Both the position numbers and the translations under genes were made by a program. A stretch of 64,000 nucleotides of DNA from Acholoe squamosa (taxonomy: Eukaryota > Annelida > Polychaeta > Phyllodocida > Polynoidae). Under the pieces are notes generated by a model, which saw only the letters and a program-made list of their open reading frames with translations, had not been told where the DNA came from and made no database searches. This document shows, one piece after another, positions 61,613 through 64,000 of this stretch (positions within the stretch are counted from its first letter, which is position 1; every line of letters starts with the position of its first letter). The stretch spans positions 26,681,854 to 26,745,853 of the forward strand of contig OX439036.1 of assembly GCA_949317995.1 (NCBI GenBank), in the 5' to 3' direction.

Positions 61613-64000
61613 GCGACAAAACCAGGCAGGTAACAGTAGCAGGGGACGAGCTAAATGTACTAGAGGCACTTTGAAGCGACTAAACAGCAGGCTATAGGTA
61701 TTCAATGAGCTGCTCACTCAGCAATGTCAGCTGACCTTGTTGGCCTGCAGTAAAAGGAGTCAGGGGTAGGACCGTGAAGAATGAGGGTGGACGGCAAGGT
61801 TAACTATGGGGTTAGTGTTAGTCCCCAGACGTTGTGTCGATACAGACAGCCACAAACTGCTGACACGTCCCAGCATTGATCCTCCTGTGTTGTGTGCTAC
61901 TGGTGCTAGGGAGTGGGAACTGCTTAAGGTATAGGCACTGGAGGTGGGAGCTGACTATCGTGATATATACAGAGTCAAGACTCTGGGACAGTGGGGCCGT
62001 ACCATTGACTGTTAAGTCCACATGGGAGTGCTACTGTGTGCTCAAGTGCATAGAGTCAGTGACTTCACATGGCAATACAGACGGACAGTACCTCTTCCAG
62101 CACAGGCTTTAATACAGGCATACCTCCTGGTCCGCGCTAGAACCTAGAATCCCATTAAACACAAGAGGCGTCGCCGCCTTTCTCTCTATTCCCAAGGAAT
62201 GCATCCATAGCGTGCTTCCAGGTGAAGGATATCTCCCTGGCGATATGGTGTATTATCAGAGCTGAGGCACACTGACCGAGGCATGGAGTTCTGGATATGT
62301 CGTGTCATACTTCCCTTTCTATTGAACAATGCCTGACACCTCCTGGTGGTTGTCCTTGGTTACTCATACAAAGGTCCTACTGCCTCCTCCTCCTCATGCA
62401 CAATAGGGGCAACATCTAGGACTAACCATTGTCAAATATAGTCTGTGAATAAAGTCAGAAGGTAGACTAGGAGCCACTTCATGAGCACCTTTCTCAGACT
62501 ATGACCAAGTCCCACTGCAGCAGCTAAAGTCGTTGACCTGTGTATGGCCTATGGGTGCCAGCAAAGAGGTCAGTATGTGGAACAAAAGGCCGCTGGTAAC
62601 CAGCACGTGTCTGTATCAGAGCTGGAGGTGGATGGAGGAAGTGTAGGTAGGCTCATACTGGAAGGACCAGTGTTGCTGTGTGTTGCTGATGACTGGAGCC
62701 CTAGTCATAGTGGTGGCAGTGGTGGTGGTGTCCGATGGTGCTGGTTGATGGTGGTGGTGGGTGGTGATAGTGGAGAACTGGTAACGTCGGCGCCACACAG
62801 ACCTGGCCCACGAGTTGCTCATGAATAGTAGTCCCCTGCCTCTCCCATCCACCCCTCCCTCACTGCTCCCTCAACTCTCGTGTATTTCTCCCTCTCGTTC
62901 TACTTGGGGCAGATAAAACGCGCCCATCCACTGCCCAAGCCGACAGGGAGGTAGGTCCCTTTCCACAATGCTCGCCTCTTTGTCCACCGCAGCCAACGCC
63001 AAGTTGGAACCAAAAGATCAGTTCAACGACTCATGATCAATCACCATCGGTGAGGGGGGGGGGGACAAGAAGATAAAGTAAAAGAAACTCCAGCCGGCCC
63101 CCTATGCTGGGCTTTTTGCCGCCGCCAGCCACCCCCCCCCCCACCTTCTCCCTCACCGTCTATAAGGCAGCCAATGTCCCAGTAGTACACGGAAATGGGG
63201 AAAGGCTGCTGGCAAAGGGTTTCCCTAATCCCGAATGCTCATGTATTCAACAAGAGCTTTTCTTCCGGCTGGTATGGCACGGCATATATTTGGGAAGACG
63301 AACGCTTCAAAACAGATATTTCTAATCAGTGCGTATCAGACATTCCCCACTAGGCTTAAGTTCCAATTTTTACTTCTATTTAATATTATACAACTGGGGA
63401 TTTTCTTTTCTTTTTGCAGTCGGCGAACACCGACTGCTAATACTTAACCACCAATACACTGAACTGCCCAGCTGAACAAGAATCTTTTCATTTTCATCTT
63501 TGATAGTTACACGCTTATCATAAAAAAGTCTCATGTCCCAGGGTCCCTTATACCAACCTACTTTGCCCCCCCCCCCCTTGGCGTTGTCCTCAGCCACTTG
63601 AGGACTAACAAAGCACGCATGCCACATAGCTAACTCGATCACTTGAGCTATTAAAACAAATTCATATACCATTTTCAGCTTACTCTTTATATATAGATGC
63701 ACGCATCACATACACTTCACCGCTTATCAAAGCCTATGTCAGCCAATATGTTAATCGCATGCGATGTGCCACTGCCTATTCAATGGCTCGCGTCAATTCT
63801 ACCAAAACTGCACTTGAAAAGACGCTACAGAATTACTTCTCCGTCGAAGCTTCTCTTTCACAAGAAGGAATCCTGCCTCCTTCTGGTCTTTTTTCTACTG
63901 TCGCTTCTCTAACTAGATGAAATGAAATTGGATGCCTTGGTTGGCATTACAGATTGGCACTGTCAGCATATCCCAGTGTTTCCAGTCCAATGAATAGACC

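Larger units (their letters stand above)
30334..64000. other. 33.7 kb upstream of PDZ2 with no recognised coding exon
   Basis: I looked on the minus strand for GLGF-type loops and DGRL-type turns of PDZ1 and found none with a PDZ context. Open frames on either strand are short and unfamiliar. The region is either one very long 5' intron or contains the gene start and intergenic DNA. The stretches 34.05-35.3, 35.8-38.4, 38.9-40.4, 42.1-48.5, 50.2-52.1, 54.3-60.6 and 61.7-64 kb hold nothing I can name beyond short motifs and homopolymer G/C runs. Confidence 0.6.

Noticed and set aside
1-64000. tRNA genes, rRNA, CRISPR arrays and long retroelement reading frames
   Set aside because: I looked for B-box-like GGTTCGAATCC sequences, regularly spaced direct repeats with unique spacers and reverse-transcriptase-like frames, and saw none that stood up.

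Overview
This looks like nuclear DNA from an invertebrate animal, probably marine and possibly lophotrochozoan. It has long introns, many short non-autonomous DNA transposons with inverted ends, microsatellite-headed dispersed repeats and minisatellites, and no bacterial gene organisation. The taxonomic placement is inferred from repeat style only.

One protein-coding gene can be read with confidence. It lies on the minus strand and covers about the left half of the window. Ten exons between 30333 and 1616 join in a consistent reading frame of 747 codons. They encode the end-to-end series PDZ2, PDZ3, PDZ4, PDZ5 and a following proline-rich linker of an MPDZ (MUPP1)/PATJ-type multi-PDZ scaffold. 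Proteins of this family sit at the apical junction of polarised epithelia, in the Crumbs/PALS1 and tight-junction complexes. The gene is partial at both ends. The L27 domain and PDZ1 should lie upstream, to the right, and PDZ6 onward downstream, to the left. I found neither inside the window.

The introns are packed with repeats. They hold a 64-bp minisatellite (4.18-4.69 kb), at least five copies of a TAACTCG-ended MITE family (one of which ends about 10 bp beyond the splice donor of the PDZ4 exon), a CAGTGGCGGA-ended MITE in two copies, a microsatellite-headed dispersed repeat, a (TA)n run and a 42-bp degenerate satellite (15.2-15.5 kb).

The right half (30.3-64 kb) has no convincing coding exon. 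It is either a very long 5' intron or intergenic DNA. It contains a tandem duplication of a roughly 840-bp repeat unit whose first copy carries a 406-bp insertion (30.9-33.0 kb), a 1638-bp non-autonomous hAT-like element with an 8-bp target duplication (40.4-42.1 kb), smaller MITEs and some perfect hairpins. Near 52.2 kb a tight cluster of an NRF1-like site, a CRE-like site and three CCAAT boxes looks like a promoter.

The most unusual signal is a short near-palindrome, GAGC-W-GCTC. It occurs 20 times in the window (about 0.5 expected by chance), is not carried by any visible longer repeat, and is concentrated at 52-62 kb around the promoter-like cluster.
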